Source: CAMDPA01 sp965223035 (GTDB lineage: Bacteria; Pseudomonadota; Alphaproteobacteria; Rhizobiales; Hyphomicrobiaceae). From it: 64,000 nucleotides of DNA. The stretch is from assembly GCA_965223035.1 (NCBI GenBank), contig OZ244980.1, positions 2,356,001 through 2,420,000 of the forward strand, written 5' to 3'. Numbering within the stretch: the first letter of the stretch is position 1; each line of letters opens with the position of its first letter. Positions 42,640 to 50,531 of this stretch are shown in pieces. Position numbers and translations under genes: made by a program. The notes under the pieces are model-generated. The model saw nothing but the letters and a program-made list of their open reading frames with translations, made no database searches and was not told the origin of the DNA.

Positions 42640-43653
42640 ATGCTCGGAATCTTTTTCTCGATTCTGGCTGCGGCGACCTTTGCGTTCAACGCCACGGCCG
42701 CGCGTCGCGCGGTGCTGAGCGGTCGTGTGATCCAAGGCTTGATGATCACGGTGCCGATGGGCGTTCCGCTGTTTGCGCTGCTGGCGCTTGCGGTTGGTGA
42801 ATTGCAGTTCGCGCTCGAGATGCCTGTCGCGGCGATGGGATTTTTCGCCGCGGCCGGCGTGGTCCACTACGTGATTGGCCGCTACTTTAACTACTCGGCC
42901 GGGGCGCTGATCGGCACCAACCTTGCCACCCCGATCATGCAAGCTGAAGTGCTGGTGACGCTGGTGCTGGCGATCGTCGTGCTCGGCGAGCAGCTCTCGG
43001 CTTTGCGACTGATCGGCATCGTGTTGGTGCTGTTGGGGCCGCTGTTGGTGTTCCAGCGTGAGGGTGCCGTCAGCGCCCTCCGCAGCGCCCACCTGCAACC
43101 CGAAGGGGAGGCTAAGGCTGCGGACGCGGGCGGGTTCAAGCCGCGCTACCTGGAGGGGTATACGGCGTCCGCGTTGGGCACGTTGGCTTACGGCGTGAGC
43201 CCCATTTTGATGGGATTGGGGTTGGCGCACACCGGCGGCACCGGCGCTATCGCGGGCGGCTTGATCTCCTACGTCGCCGGCACGTTGGCGATCGCGGCGC
43301 TGTTGGCGATCAGGCGGCCGTCGCGGCAGACCTTCGCCATTCACCCCACCGCCGTGCGTTGGTTTCTGTTGGCGGGCTTTTTCGTGTTTGTCTCGCACGC
43401 CTGCCGGTTCGCCGCCTTGCTGTTCGTGCCGGTGTCGGTGATGACAACGCTGCAGCGCTTGTCGTCGCTGTTCCGGATCTATTTCGCCTGGATCATCAAC
43501 CGTGAGCACGAGGTGTTCGACGGCGGGGTGATCGTGGCCACGGTGGTGTCGATGATCGGCGCCATCGCTTTGTCGATCAGCACCGACGTGTTTTTGTCGC
43601 TGGCGGCATGGCCGGCTTGGCTGGAAAGCTTGGCCCGGTGGCGCTGGCCGTAA
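42640..43653 (+). CDS. EamA-family (DMT) transporter, paralogue 1
   Basis: This 337-aa drug/metabolite-superfamily transporter has ten predicted TM helices in two EamA halves ('ILAAATFAFNATAARRAVLS', 'VLVTLVLAIVVLGEQLSALR' and 'LGTLAYGVSPILMGLGLAHT'). The start at 42640 has AGGGG just upstream; the earlier ATG at 42571 lacks support. It is a paralogue of the next gene: both share 'ATARRAVLSG', a 'TVPMG' segment, 'NREHEVF' and a similar end ('WPxWxxxLARWxWP'). The substrate is unknown. The genes are separated by a 328-base spacer with 38-bp repeats. Confidence 0.88.
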   Translation: MLGIFFSILAAATFAFNATAARRAVLSGRVIQGLMITVPMGVPLFALLALAVGELQFALEMPVAAMGFFAAAGVVHYVIGRYFNYSAGALIGTNLATPIMQAEVLVTLVLAIVVLGEQLSALRLIGIVLVLLGPLLVFQREGAVSALRSAHLQPEGEAKAADAGGFKPRYLEGYTASALGTLAYGVSPILMGLGLAHTGGTGAIAGGLISYVAGTLAIAALLAIRRPSRQTFAIHPTAVRWFLLAGFFVFVSHACRFAALLFVPVSVMTTLQRLSSLFRIYFAWIINREHEVFDGGVIVATVVSMIGAIALSISTDVFLSLAAWPAWLESLARWRWP

Positions 43654-43693
43654 GGCCAACGGCGGCGCGACGCCGGCTCGACGATGTCCTCAT

Positions 43694-43897
43694 AAAGCGT
43701 CCTCATGCAGCCGCTAGGCGATAGGACAGGCAAAGCGTCCTCATGCAGCCGCTAGGCGATAGGACATCTTAGAGTGGCCACCACGATTCACGCTCGAGAC
43801 ATCGCTGCTACGCAGCTTGCCTCTCACGATCGTGGCGGCGTGGGTACGGAAACCCCGTCCGAACCCCGTCCTCATATAGCCGCTAGGCGATAGGACA
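43694..43897. repeat. 38-bp-period direct repeats (three copies)
   Basis: AAAGCGTCCTCATGCAGCCG followed by CTAGGCGATAGGACA occurs identically at 43694-43728 and 43732-43766. A third, slightly changed copy (GTCCTCATATAGCCGCTAGG CGATAGGACA) is at 43868-43897. Only 3 bases separate the first two, so this is not a CRISPR array. Read on the minus strand each copy includes a short frame ending SYRLAA plus a stop. Confidence 0.95.
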
Positions 43898-43910
43898 AAT
43901 AAGACTCGGA

Positions 43911-43950
43911 CCGCTTCCCCACCCGGCCACCCAATGGCACGATGATCGCT
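43911..43950. repeat. Mosaic of repeat families 2 and 1
   Basis: CGCTTCCCCACCCGGCCACC CAATGGCACG (family 2 left arm and loop) runs directly into GATGATCGCTGTTATGG, the family 1 linker (GATGATCGCTGTTAAAG). The two families have recombined or share a component. Confidence 0.65.
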
Positions 43951-43981
43951 GTTATGGTTGCTCAAAGGGAGGATGACATCG

Positions 43982-45001
43982 ATGCTGGGCGGTTTGTTCG
44001 CATTGTTGGCGGCAGCCTCGTTTGCCCTCAATAGCGCCACCGCCCGACGCGCTGTTTTATCCGGCAGCGTGTTCCAGGGCATCGCCATCACGGTTCCGAT
44101 GGGCATACCGATGTTCTTGATCGGCGCAATCGTGTTCGGGCAGATCGGCGTCATTTGGACGATCCCGCTAGAGGCCGTTGGCTGGCTCGCGTTGGCCGGC
44201 GTCGCGCATTTCGTTTGGGGGCGATATTTTTTCTATCGTGCGCAGGAAATGATCGGCGCGAACTTGGCTGGAACCATGCAGCAGTTCGACCTGCTGTTGT
44301 CGCTGGCTTTGGCGATCGTGATCCTGGGCGAGGTGCTGACGCCATTACGGCTGTTAGGGATCGCGTTGGTACTGATCGGGCCGGCGCTGGCGTTCTCGGG
44401 AACGCCCCACTCGGTCACCGCCCAGTCGGTCACCGCCCAGTCGAACCCCACGGTCAAGCCGCTCTTGTCCAAGCCGGCGCGATTTCAGCCGCGCTACTTT
44501 GAAGGCTACGTCTACATCGCATTGGCGGCACTGGGCTACGGATTCTCGCCGACGCTGACGCGGCTCGGGCTGTTGGAGATCGGCACCCACGCCGGCTTGG
44601 TCGGCGGATTGATTGCCTGCGGCGCGGCGACCCTGGCGTTCGCGCTGTTCTTGGCTGTGACGGGGCGCGTTGCGCACGTGCTAGCGACCAACCGACAGAC
44701 GCTGGTATGGTTCGGCGCCGCCGGGATATCGGTCAGCGTGTCGCAAATGCTGCGGTTCACGGCGTTGTCGTTGGCACCGGTCACGGTCGTGCAGCCCATT
44801 CAACGCCTGTCCAAGCTGTTTTTGTTCGGTTTCAGTTGGCTTATGAACCGCGAGCACGAGGTGTTCAGTGGTCGTTTGGCGCTGGCCGCGGTGGTCGCGC
44901 TCGCCGGCGCGGTGATGTTGTCGGCCAGCACCGAAATGGTGCTGCACCTGGCGCCGTGGCCAGATTGGTTTGTGACGCTGGCGCGTTGGCAATGGCCTTA
45001 G
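43982..45001 (+). CDS. EamA-family (DMT) transporter, paralogue 2
   Basis: This 339-aa ten-helix transporter is related along its whole length to paralogue 1. It includes 'LNSATARRAVLSGSVFQGIA', 'AQEMIGANLAGTMQQFDLLL' and 'LAPVTVVQPIQRLSKLFLFG'. A cytoplasmic linker contains an in-frame 15-bp duplication (44403-44432) giving SVTAQSVTAQS, not present in paralogue 1. The start at 43982 follows GGGAGG by nine bases. The TAG stop (44999-45001) is the left end of repeat copy G. Relatives export amino acids, nucleosides or other metabolites; the substrate is unknown. Confidence 0.88.
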   Translation: MLGGLFALLAAASFALNSATARRAVLSGSVFQGIAITVPMGIPMFLIGAIVFGQIGVIWTIPLEAVGWLALAGVAHFVWGRYFFYRAQEMIGANLAGTMQQFDLLLSLALAIVILGEVLTPLRLLGIALVLIGPALAFSGTPHSVTAQSVTAQSNPTVKPLLSKPARFQPRYFEGYVYIALAALGYGFSPTLTRLGLLEIGTHAGLVGGLIACGAATLAFALFLAVTGRVAHVLATNRQTLVWFGAAGISVSVSQMLRFTALSLAPVTVVQPIQRLSKLFLFGFSWLMNREHEVFSGRLALAAVVALAGAVMLSASTEMVLHLAPWPDWFVTLARWQWP

Positions 45002-45156
45002 GTCATCGTGCCATCAACTGGAACCGGCTCTGCGGTTCCAGTTGATGGCACGAAACGACACTTTAAGGCACAAAGATGATCGCTCTTAAGGTGGTGAGCA
45101 ACGTTCTGCCTTTGATCGGGATCGTTCCGATTCCGATCAAAGGCAGGTTGCTCTAG
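44998..45156 (+). repeat. Palindromic repeat, family 1, copy G, shared stop codons at both ends
   Basis: The left end TTAG gives the stop codon of the EamA gene on the plus strand; the right end CTAG gives the TAG stop of the extensin-like gene on the minus strand. Hairpin 1 has different arms from other copies (TCGTGCCATCAACTGGAACC + G / C + GGTTCCAGTTGATGGCACGA) but still pairs perfectly over 21 bases. Hairpin 2 has paired changes too (TTTGATCGG / CCGATCAAA). Confidence 0.93.
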
Positions 45157-45818
45157 GTGCAGACGCCCTTGCCGCGGCGGCGCCGAAGGTCAAAGTGAAA
45201 ATGGTTGTGGTGATTGGCGTCGTAGGCGGGCCCCAACGCGGTGGTGAAGATATTGCAACCGCCGGCGTGAACCGCGCGCAGGAAGGACCGATCGCGCCGA
45301 TTGCCCCACCAGCCGTGCTTGACGGTGACGAGCCGACCATCGCTCAGGCGGAAGCCAGAGATATCGATGGCGTTGGCATGTCCGTGCTCAGACAGCGGGG
45401 CACCGCGCACATTGTTCATGGGCCGACACGAATAAGAGGCTGCGACCTTGATCTGCATGATCGACCTGCCGTAGTGGCGTCGCGCCGCGGGCTCGACCAC
45501 ATTTTGCACGAAGCGTTCGACGGCGGGGATCATGTTGCAGCGAAGCGTGGCCGGCGGATCGAGGGCCACCGTGCCACCGGCAGCCGCCGCCATCACAAAT
45601 GGTTTGATCGCCCCACACGCGCGTGCACCACCGAGCGCGCCACGGCTGACCAGCCAGGGGCGCTGATAAATGCGGCCGGAACTGAGGCAGGCCTGTTCCT
45701 CGGAGGCACGCCACGGTTCGGGGGGTGCATCGAAATAGGGCAGTTGCGGCATGCTACAGCCGAACTGCAGCACACTGACCACCAGCGTGAGGACGATACC
45801 GACGCGACGAACACACAT
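45153..45818 (-). CDS. Extensin-like family lipoprotein (PF06904)
   Basis: This 221-aa exported protein has a lipoprotein signal (lipobox FGCS, Cys about residue 21) and an extensin-like C-terminal domain: 'GACGAIKPFVMAAA'-like opening ('ARACGAIKPFVMAAAAGGTV'), 'AASYSCRPMNNVRGAPLSEH' and 'GHANAIDISGFRLSDG'. The terminal 'DANHHNHFHFDL' completes a zinc-peptidase-like His/Asp pattern (SEHGxAxAxD and HxHFH). This suggests a D-Ala-D-Ala peptidase/LAS fold acting on peptidoglycan. Its stop codon lies in repeat copy G. Confidence 0.88.
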   Translation of the reverse strand: MCVRRVGIVLTLVVSVLQFGCSMPQLPYFDAPPEPWRASEEQACLSSGRIYQRPWLVSRGALGGARACGAIKPFVMAAAAGGTVALDPPATLRCNMIPAVERFVQNVVEPAARRHYGRSIMQIKVAASYSCRPMNNVRGAPLSEHGHANAIDISGFRLSDGRLVTVKHGWWGNRRDRSFLRAVHAGGCNIFTTALGPAYDANHHNHFHFDLRRRRGKGVCT

Positions 45819-46212
45819 AGGATCGAGGGTAACCGCAGTAAGGTTAACGGAGCGCTAAGGTTACCTCCCGATGAGATCGTCAAGGACTATGCCGGTGTGA
45901 TGGGGCGGCAAGAGGAAGGCGAAGCGGCAATAGCAGGGCAAGGCGCCGATTCGACCCTTGCGGGCAAAGTGGAGCCCGCTGTTTGACAGGCTCGGCCGTA
46001 GCCTTGCTGATGTCCGCCTATCGCGTTTCAATGTGAGCTGGTACCATCCCGCTCCCCCGCCCGTTCTCCACCCGGCCGCCCGATGGCACGACATGGTCGG
46101 TGACCGGACGGGGAAACGGGCCGGCCAGGCTGATCCGCCTAAGGCGGACATGATCGAGCACCCAACACGGGCTGCGTTCGGCGTTCGACCAGCCCTTCAT
46201 CCGACTGCGCCG
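45819..46212. other. Gap between the extensin-like and GGCT genes
   Basis: This 394-base divergent region holds a large family 2 repeat (46026-46150) and, before it, sequence that probably includes the extensin gene promoter. No separate gene is recognised. Confidence 0.6.
46026..46150. repeat. GC-rich palindromic repeat, family 2, long copy
   Basis: The left arm TTTCAATGTGAGCTGGTACC ATCCCGCTCCCCCGCCCG matches the family. After CACCCGGCCGCCCGATGGCA CGACATGGT the right side diverges (GACCGGACGGGGAAACGGGC). It ends in the small palindrome TCCGCCTAAGGCGGA (46133-46147), which recurs near 59731. Confidence 0.7.
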
Positions 46213-46632
46213 ATGCCCCAATCCGAATGTCGCAACCTGTTCGCCTATGGCACGTTGATGACCACCGCCGTCGGTGTGCTGGGACGGGCCCAGCGCGCAC
46301 GGCTGATGCGTGAAGCAAAATCGCTTGGGCCGGCGTCGGTCCGCGGCCGGCTGTTTGATCTCGGTAGCTACCCGGGGCTGGTTGAGCCGCACGGTGATGG
46401 CGAAATCGTCTACGGCGAGCTATTGGAGCTGATCGATCCGGCGCGCTCGCTGGTCTGGCTCGACGCCTATGAAGGGATCGTCCCAGGCGATCACCCTCAC
46501 AATGCGTACCGGCGACTGCAATATGACGTTCGGTTGGCATCGGGCGAGCGGAGGGCCGCCTGGATCTACCTTTATCAAGGCGCGTTAACGCGCGCCCGGT
46601 TGATCAGCGAGGGACGCTGGTCCGGCAACTAA
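46213..46632 (+). CDS. Gamma-glutamylcyclotransferase (GGCT/AIG2-like) family protein
   Basis: This 139-aa protein has the GGCT fold. The N-terminal substrate loop is 'NLFAYGTLMTTAVGVLG', followed by 'RGRLFDLGSYPGLVEPHGDG' and 'VYGELLELIDPARSLVWLDA'. 'YEGIVPGDHPHNAYRRLQYD' includes the family's acidic catalytic Glu. 'AWIYLYQG' ends the domain. The family releases 5-oxoproline from gamma-glutamyl compounds or trims gamma-glutamylamines. The start at 46213 gives the family N-terminus; upstream sequence is repeat-derived. Confidence 0.88.
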   Translation: MPQSECRNLFAYGTLMTTAVGVLGRAQRARLMREAKSLGPASVRGRLFDLGSYPGLVEPHGDGEIVYGELLELIDPARSLVWLDAYEGIVPGDHPHNAYRRLQYDVRLASGERRAAWIYLYQGALTRARLISEGRWSGN

Positions 46633-46701
46633 CGGCCGCTTGAGCCCCGATCGATGCGGTGCCCACTGATCGCGTAATCGCCCGCACTCGTTTCCGCGCC
46701 G

Positions 46702-47424
46702 TCAATCCCGCCCGGCCTCGATGATCTTTTGTGCCAGCAGGCCTGGGTTCGTGAAGCACGCCTCATGGCTGCCGGGCATTTGCACCAGCCGGTAAAGCCC
46801 CAGTTTTTCCGACAGCCGTGGATGCCAGGGCAAGCTCGCCGGCATGGCGATGTCCTCGGTGCAGTTCAAATAGGACTTGCCGACCTGCATTTCGTGCGGC
46901 TCGGTGTTGAGCGTGATCCTGTCCCGCAGCGTCCCGATCGGATGCGGGTTTAGGCTGTCGTAGGTCCTCTTAGCGGTGGCCTCGTCAGCATCGTTGATGA
47001 AGGCGTCGCGCCAGATCGGGTAGGGTAGCGTGATCGACCCATCCGCTGCGGCCAGCTGCTGAAACAATGCCACGTAATGGGGCGGGGAGAGATCGTCGAT
47101 TGACTGGCCGTTGTTGGGCACGAAGGCGTTCCAGTAGACCAGCCGCCGGATCCGACCCGCCCCCAGCCGGTCGAACGCGCCGGTGATCACCATGCCGCCG
47201 TAGCTGTGCCCCATCAACACGACGTCCGACAGGTTGTGCGTGTCGAAATAGGCGACCAACGAGCCGATGGCGTCGTCGAGACCGACCGTTTTTGCGTCGC
47301 CGGGGTGGTTTCCCGCCAGGGTCGGCGTATGCACCGTGTGCCCGGCAGCCCTGATGGGCGCTGCCGTATCAGCCAACAAGTCGCCGGTGTGCCAAGCGCC
47401 ATGTACCAAAACATAGGTTGCCAT
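46702..47424 (-). CDS. Alpha/beta-fold hydrolase (MenH/salicylate-esterase-like)
   Basis: This 240-aa hydrolase begins 'MATYVLVHGAWHTGDLLADT', has the nucleophile elbow 'VVLMGHSYGGMVITG' (Ser about residue 79) and a C-terminal His in 'VQMPGSHEACFTNPGLLAQ'. The HGAW and GHSYGG patterns are typical of plant-esterase-like bacterial hydrolases (PF12697). The substrate is unknown. The start at 47424 has GAGAGG upstream. It lies between the GGCT gene (convergent) and gcvPB (same strand, 145 bases upstream). Confidence 0.88.
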   Translation of the reverse strand: MATYVLVHGAWHTGDLLADTAAPIRAAGHTVHTPTLAGNHPGDAKTVGLDDAIGSLVAYFDTHNLSDVVLMGHSYGGMVITGAFDRLGAGRIRRLVYWNAFVPNNGQSIDDLSPPHYVALFQQLAAADGSITLPYPIWRDAFINDADEATAKRTYDSLNPHPIGTLRDRITLNTEPHEMQVGKSYLNCTEDIAMPASLPWHPRLSEKLGLYRLVQMPGSHEACFTNPGLLAQKIIEAGRD

Positions 47425-47569
47425 TGCGACCTCTCCGCAAACGCATCGGCAAGCGGCTGATGTTCCATCCCGCACGCAGGCAGTCTACGGATGGTGGCGC
47501 CAGCTGACAAGACACAACTGATCTACGTTCCCAGGTGCGCCGACCCGAACATGAGCGTGGGCCCGTACG

Positions 47570-49144
47570 CTATTCCGCCGCTTCGTTGCGCACCGGTGGC
47601 GGACGCCAGCGCAAGCGTGGGTGGCGGGCGGCATTGGTCTCGTCGAGTCGGCGTCGCGGAGCTAGCCGAGGCGCCGACGTGAAGCGCTCCGTGTCACCGC
47701 TCTGGGCGGCGATCGCCAAATCCCGCATGGTCGCGACGAACTGGTCAATCGAGGGTTTCGCTTCAGACTCCGTCGGCTCGACCAGCATGGCGCCATGGGC
47801 CACCAGCGGGAAATACATCGTCATCGGATGGAAGCCTTCATCGATCATCGCCTTGGCAAAATCCAGCGTGCTGACACCGGTGTCCTTCAAAAACCGGTCA
47901 TCGAACAAGACCTCGTGCATGCATGGCTGGTCACCGAACGGTTGGGTGAAAAGATCCGCCAGGCACACCCGCAGATAGTTGGCATTGAGCACAGCATCTT
48001 CCGAGGCCAGTCGCAAACCCGCCGCGCCGTGGCTCAACATGTAGGCCATGGCCCGCACGAACATGCCCATCTGACCATGAAAGGCCGTCAACCGTCCCAG
48101 CGAGGCTTGCTCCGGCGTCTCCTCTAACTGCTCGATCAAGCGGAAGGTTTCGCCCTCGCGCACCGTCAACGGAAGCGGTGCAAATTTGGCCAACGCGGCG
48201 GAGTAGACCACGGGTCCCGAACCCGGACCGCCGCCGCCGTGTGGCGTCGAGAACGTCTTGTGCAGATTGAGGTGCATGGCGTCGATGCCCAGCTCGCCGG
48301 GCCGGACCTTGCCGACGATGGCGTTGAAGTTTGCGCCGTCGCAATAGAAATAGGCGCCAGCGTCGTGCACGGCGTCGGCGATCTCAACGATCTCGGGTTC
48401 GAACAGCCCGCACGTGTTGGGGTTGGTCAGCATGATCGCCGCCACCTCCGGTCCCAACGCGTCGCGGACGGTCGCCGCGGCCACCGTGCCGTCGTCGCGC
48501 GCGGCCACGGTCTTCACCCGATAGCCCATGAAAGCAGCGGTTGCCGGGTTGGTCCCGTGGGCGCTGTCCGGCACCAAGACCACCTTGCGCTCCGCACCGA
48601 TGCCGGCGCTCTCATGCGCGGCCTTAATCGCCAACATGCCGGCCAGCTCCCCATGGGCACCAGCTTTGGGAGACAACGCGACCGCCTGCATCCCCGTCAA
48701 TTCAAGCAGATACGCCGCCAACAAATCCATCAAGGCGATGGCACCCTGCACAGTGTGCTGCGGCTGCAACGGGTGAACGTCGGCAAAGCCGGGCAGGCGT
48801 GCCATTTTTTCATTGAGCCGCGGATTGTGCTTCATGGTGCAGGAGCCGAGCGGATAAATGCCGCTGTCGATGGCGTAATTCATACGCGACAGCCGCACGT
48901 AATGGCGCACGGCTTCCGGCTCGGTCAGGCCTGGCAATCCGATCGGGGCAAGTCGGGCGAGCCCGCCGATCCGCGAATTGACCGGAGGCGGCTGCGGCAG
49001 ATCCACGCCCGTCTTGGTCGGGCTGCCGGCCTCAAAAATCAGCGGTGTTTCATGATCGAGGCCGCGGTCGCCGGTAAACGTTGTCGGCGCGCCGGCGGCT
49101 GCTGGGGTCGGCGCCGTCGGGCGCCCTTGGCGGTTGATGCTCAT
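47570..49144 (-). CDS. gcvPB: Glycine dehydrogenase (decarboxylating) subunit 2
   Basis: This is the PLP-binding half of a split P-protein of the glycine cleavage system. The 524-aa product has 'SRMNYAIDSGIYPLGSCTMK', 'LPGFADVHPLQPQHTVQGAI', 'SPKAGAHGELAGMLAIKAAH', 'VPDSAHGTNPATAAFMGYRV' and the PLP-lysine segment 'DAMHLNLHKTFSTPHGGGGP'. It decarboxylates glycine and passes the aminomethyl group to lipoyl-GcvH. It overlaps gcvPA by 4 bases (ATGA) and is the last gene of the gcv operon. An Arg-rich C-terminal extension of about 30 residues follows the conserved end. Confidence 0.97.
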   Translation of the reverse strand: MSINRQGRPTAPTPAAAGAPTTFTGDRGLDHETPLIFEAGSPTKTGVDLPQPPPVNSRIGGLARLAPIGLPGLTEPEAVRHYVRLSRMNYAIDSGIYPLGSCTMKHNPRLNEKMARLPGFADVHPLQPQHTVQGAIALMDLLAAYLLELTGMQAVALSPKAGAHGELAGMLAIKAAHESAGIGAERKVVLVPDSAHGTNPATAAFMGYRVKTVAARDDGTVAAATVRDALGPEVAAIMLTNPNTCGLFEPEIVEIADAVHDAGAYFYCDGANFNAIVGKVRPGELGIDAMHLNLHKTFSTPHGGGGPGSGPVVYSAALAKFAPLPLTVREGETFRLIEQLEETPEQASLGRLTAFHGQMGMFVRAMAYMLSHGAAGLRLASEDAVLNANYLRVCLADLFTQPFGDQPCMHEVLFDDRFLKDTGVSTLDFAKAMIDEGFHPMTMYFPLVAHGAMLVEPTESEAKPSIDQFVATMRDLAIAAQSGDTERFTSAPRLAPRRRLDETNAARHPRLRWRPPPVRNEAAE

Positions 49145-50487
49145 GACAGCACCTCCTTGAGCGCTTCGGCGTAGGTCGCACGGTCCTGATCGGTGTTGAT
49201 CTCGGTAGAGGCGGTGATCATGATGTTGGCCAGCTCAGGCCGTTGCGGCAGCAGACGGGACAGGGGCACGCCGCCGAGCACCCGTTTGGCGACCAGCCGA
49301 TCGATCACCTGTCCCGCATCGACCGGCAGCCTGAGGGCAAACTCGTTGAAGAAGGCCGGCGTCAGGATTTCGACGCCGTCGACGGCGGCCAGCCGATCCG
49401 CCAGATCACAGGCGTTGGCATGGTTGATCTCGGCCAATCGGCGCAGGCCGAGTTCGCCCAAAAGCGTGAGGTGCACGGAAAAGGCCAGCGCGCACAAGCC
49501 GGAATTGGTGCAGATGTTGCTTGTCGCTTTTTCGCGGCGAATATGCTGTTCGCGAGTCGACAGCGTCAGCACGAACCCGCGGCGACCCATGGCATCGACC
49601 GTTGCGCCGGCCAGACGGCCCGGCATCTGCCGCACGTATTTGTCCCGGGTCGCGAACAGACCGACGTGAGGACCACCGAAATTGAGCCCATTGCCGATCG
49701 ACTGGCCCTCGGCCGCGACGATATCCGCCCCCATTTCGCCCGGCGATCTGACGAGACCGAGGGCGACGATCTCTGGCACTGCAACCACCAACAGCGCGCC
49801 ATGGGCCTGGGCGGCCTCGGCCAGCGCGGTGAGATCATGAACAGCACCGAATAGATCGGGGTACTGCACGACGACGCACGAGGTTTGTGCATCGATGCGG
49901 CTGGCGAGATGTTCTTCACCGGCCGGGTCCAGGGCGAGGGCATCGACCTCGGCATCGCCATAATGCGACAGCGTGTCGATGATGGCGCGATAGTGGGGAT
50001 GGAGCCTGCCCGAGATCACCGCCTTGCGGCGCCGGGTGATGCGGTGCGCCATCAGCACGGCCTCGGCGGTCGCTGTCGATCCGTCGTACATCGAGGCATT
50101 GGCGACCTCCATGCCGGTCAACAACGCCACCTGGGTTTGGAATTCGAACAGATAGTGCAGCGTGCCTTGACTGATCTCTGGCTGATAAGGCGTATAGCTG
50201 GTCATGAACTCCGAGCGTTGGATCAGGTGGTCGACCGTCGCGGGAACATGGTGCTTATAGACGCCGCAACCCACGAAGAACGGCAGCTCAGCAGCCGTGA
50301 TATTGCGCGCCGCCAGCCGGCCGAGCTGGGCTTCAACCTCCATTTCGCCGGCGGGCTCGGCCACGCGCGGGAGCTCGGACATCAATTTGTCGGCGGGGAC
50401 GGCCGCGAACAGGTCGTCGATTGAGGCCACGCCAATCCGGGCCAGCATGGTCTGGCGGTCGGTCGGCGTCAGCGGCAGATAGCGCAT
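49141..50487 (-). CDS. gcvPA: Glycine dehydrogenase (decarboxylating) subunit 1
   Basis: This is the first half of the split P-protein, 448 aa. Landmarks are 'RYLPLTPTDRQTMLARIGVA', 'FVGCGVYKHHVPATVDHLIQ', 'FMTSYTPYQPEISQGTLHYL', 'NASMYDGSTATAEAVLMAHR' and 'SNICTNSGLCALAF'. It forms an alpha2beta2 enzyme with GcvPB. The ATG at 50487 is preferred over TTG 50490. It lies 44 bases downstream of the broken osmC frame and overlaps gcvPB. Split P-proteins occur in Firmicutes, archaea and several alphaproteobacterial orders. Confidence 0.97.
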   Translation of the reverse strand: MRYLPLTPTDRQTMLARIGVASIDDLFAAVPADKLMSELPRVAEPAGEMEVEAQLGRLAARNITAAELPFFVGCGVYKHHVPATVDHLIQRSEFMTSYTPYQPEISQGTLHYLFEFQTQVALLTGMEVANASMYDGSTATAEAVLMAHRITRRRKAVISGRLHPHYRAIIDTLSHYGDAEVDALALDPAGEEHLASRIDAQTSCVVVQYPDLFGAVHDLTALAEAAQAHGALLVVAVPEIVALGLVRSPGEMGADIVAAEGQSIGNGLNFGGPHVGLFATRDKYVRQMPGRLAGATVDAMGRRGFVLTLSTREQHIRREKATSNICTNSGLCALAFSVHLTLLGELGLRRLAEINHANACDLADRLAAVDGVEILTPAFFNEFALRLPVDAGQVIDRLVAKRVLGGVPLSRLLPQRPELANIMITASTEINTDQDRATYAEALKEVLS

Positions 50488-50531
50488 CAAAGGGGCTCCG
50501 TCTTAATGGTGTGGTGTGGTGGCGCGACCCG

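Larger units (their letters stand above)
43654..43981. other. Spacer between the two EamA paralogues
   Basis: This 328-base spacer holds three copies of a 30-35 bp repeat (43694, 43732, 43868), an imperfect inverted repeat between them (GGCCACCACGATTCACG about 43777 against TCACGATCGTGGCGGC about 43826), and a mosaic of repeat families 1 and 2 (43911-43950). The ribosome-binding site GGGAGG of the second gene ends it. Confidence 0.75.

Noticed and set aside
42559..43659. Reverse-strand ORF of 366 codons opposite EamA paralogue 1
   Set aside because: It is extremely His/Gln/Arg-rich with no fold signature; the opposite strand encodes a clear ten-helix transporter.
43694..43897. Possible CRISPR array
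   Set aside because: The first two repeats are only 3 bases apart and the third is about 100 bases away; there are no regular spacers and no cas genes in the window.
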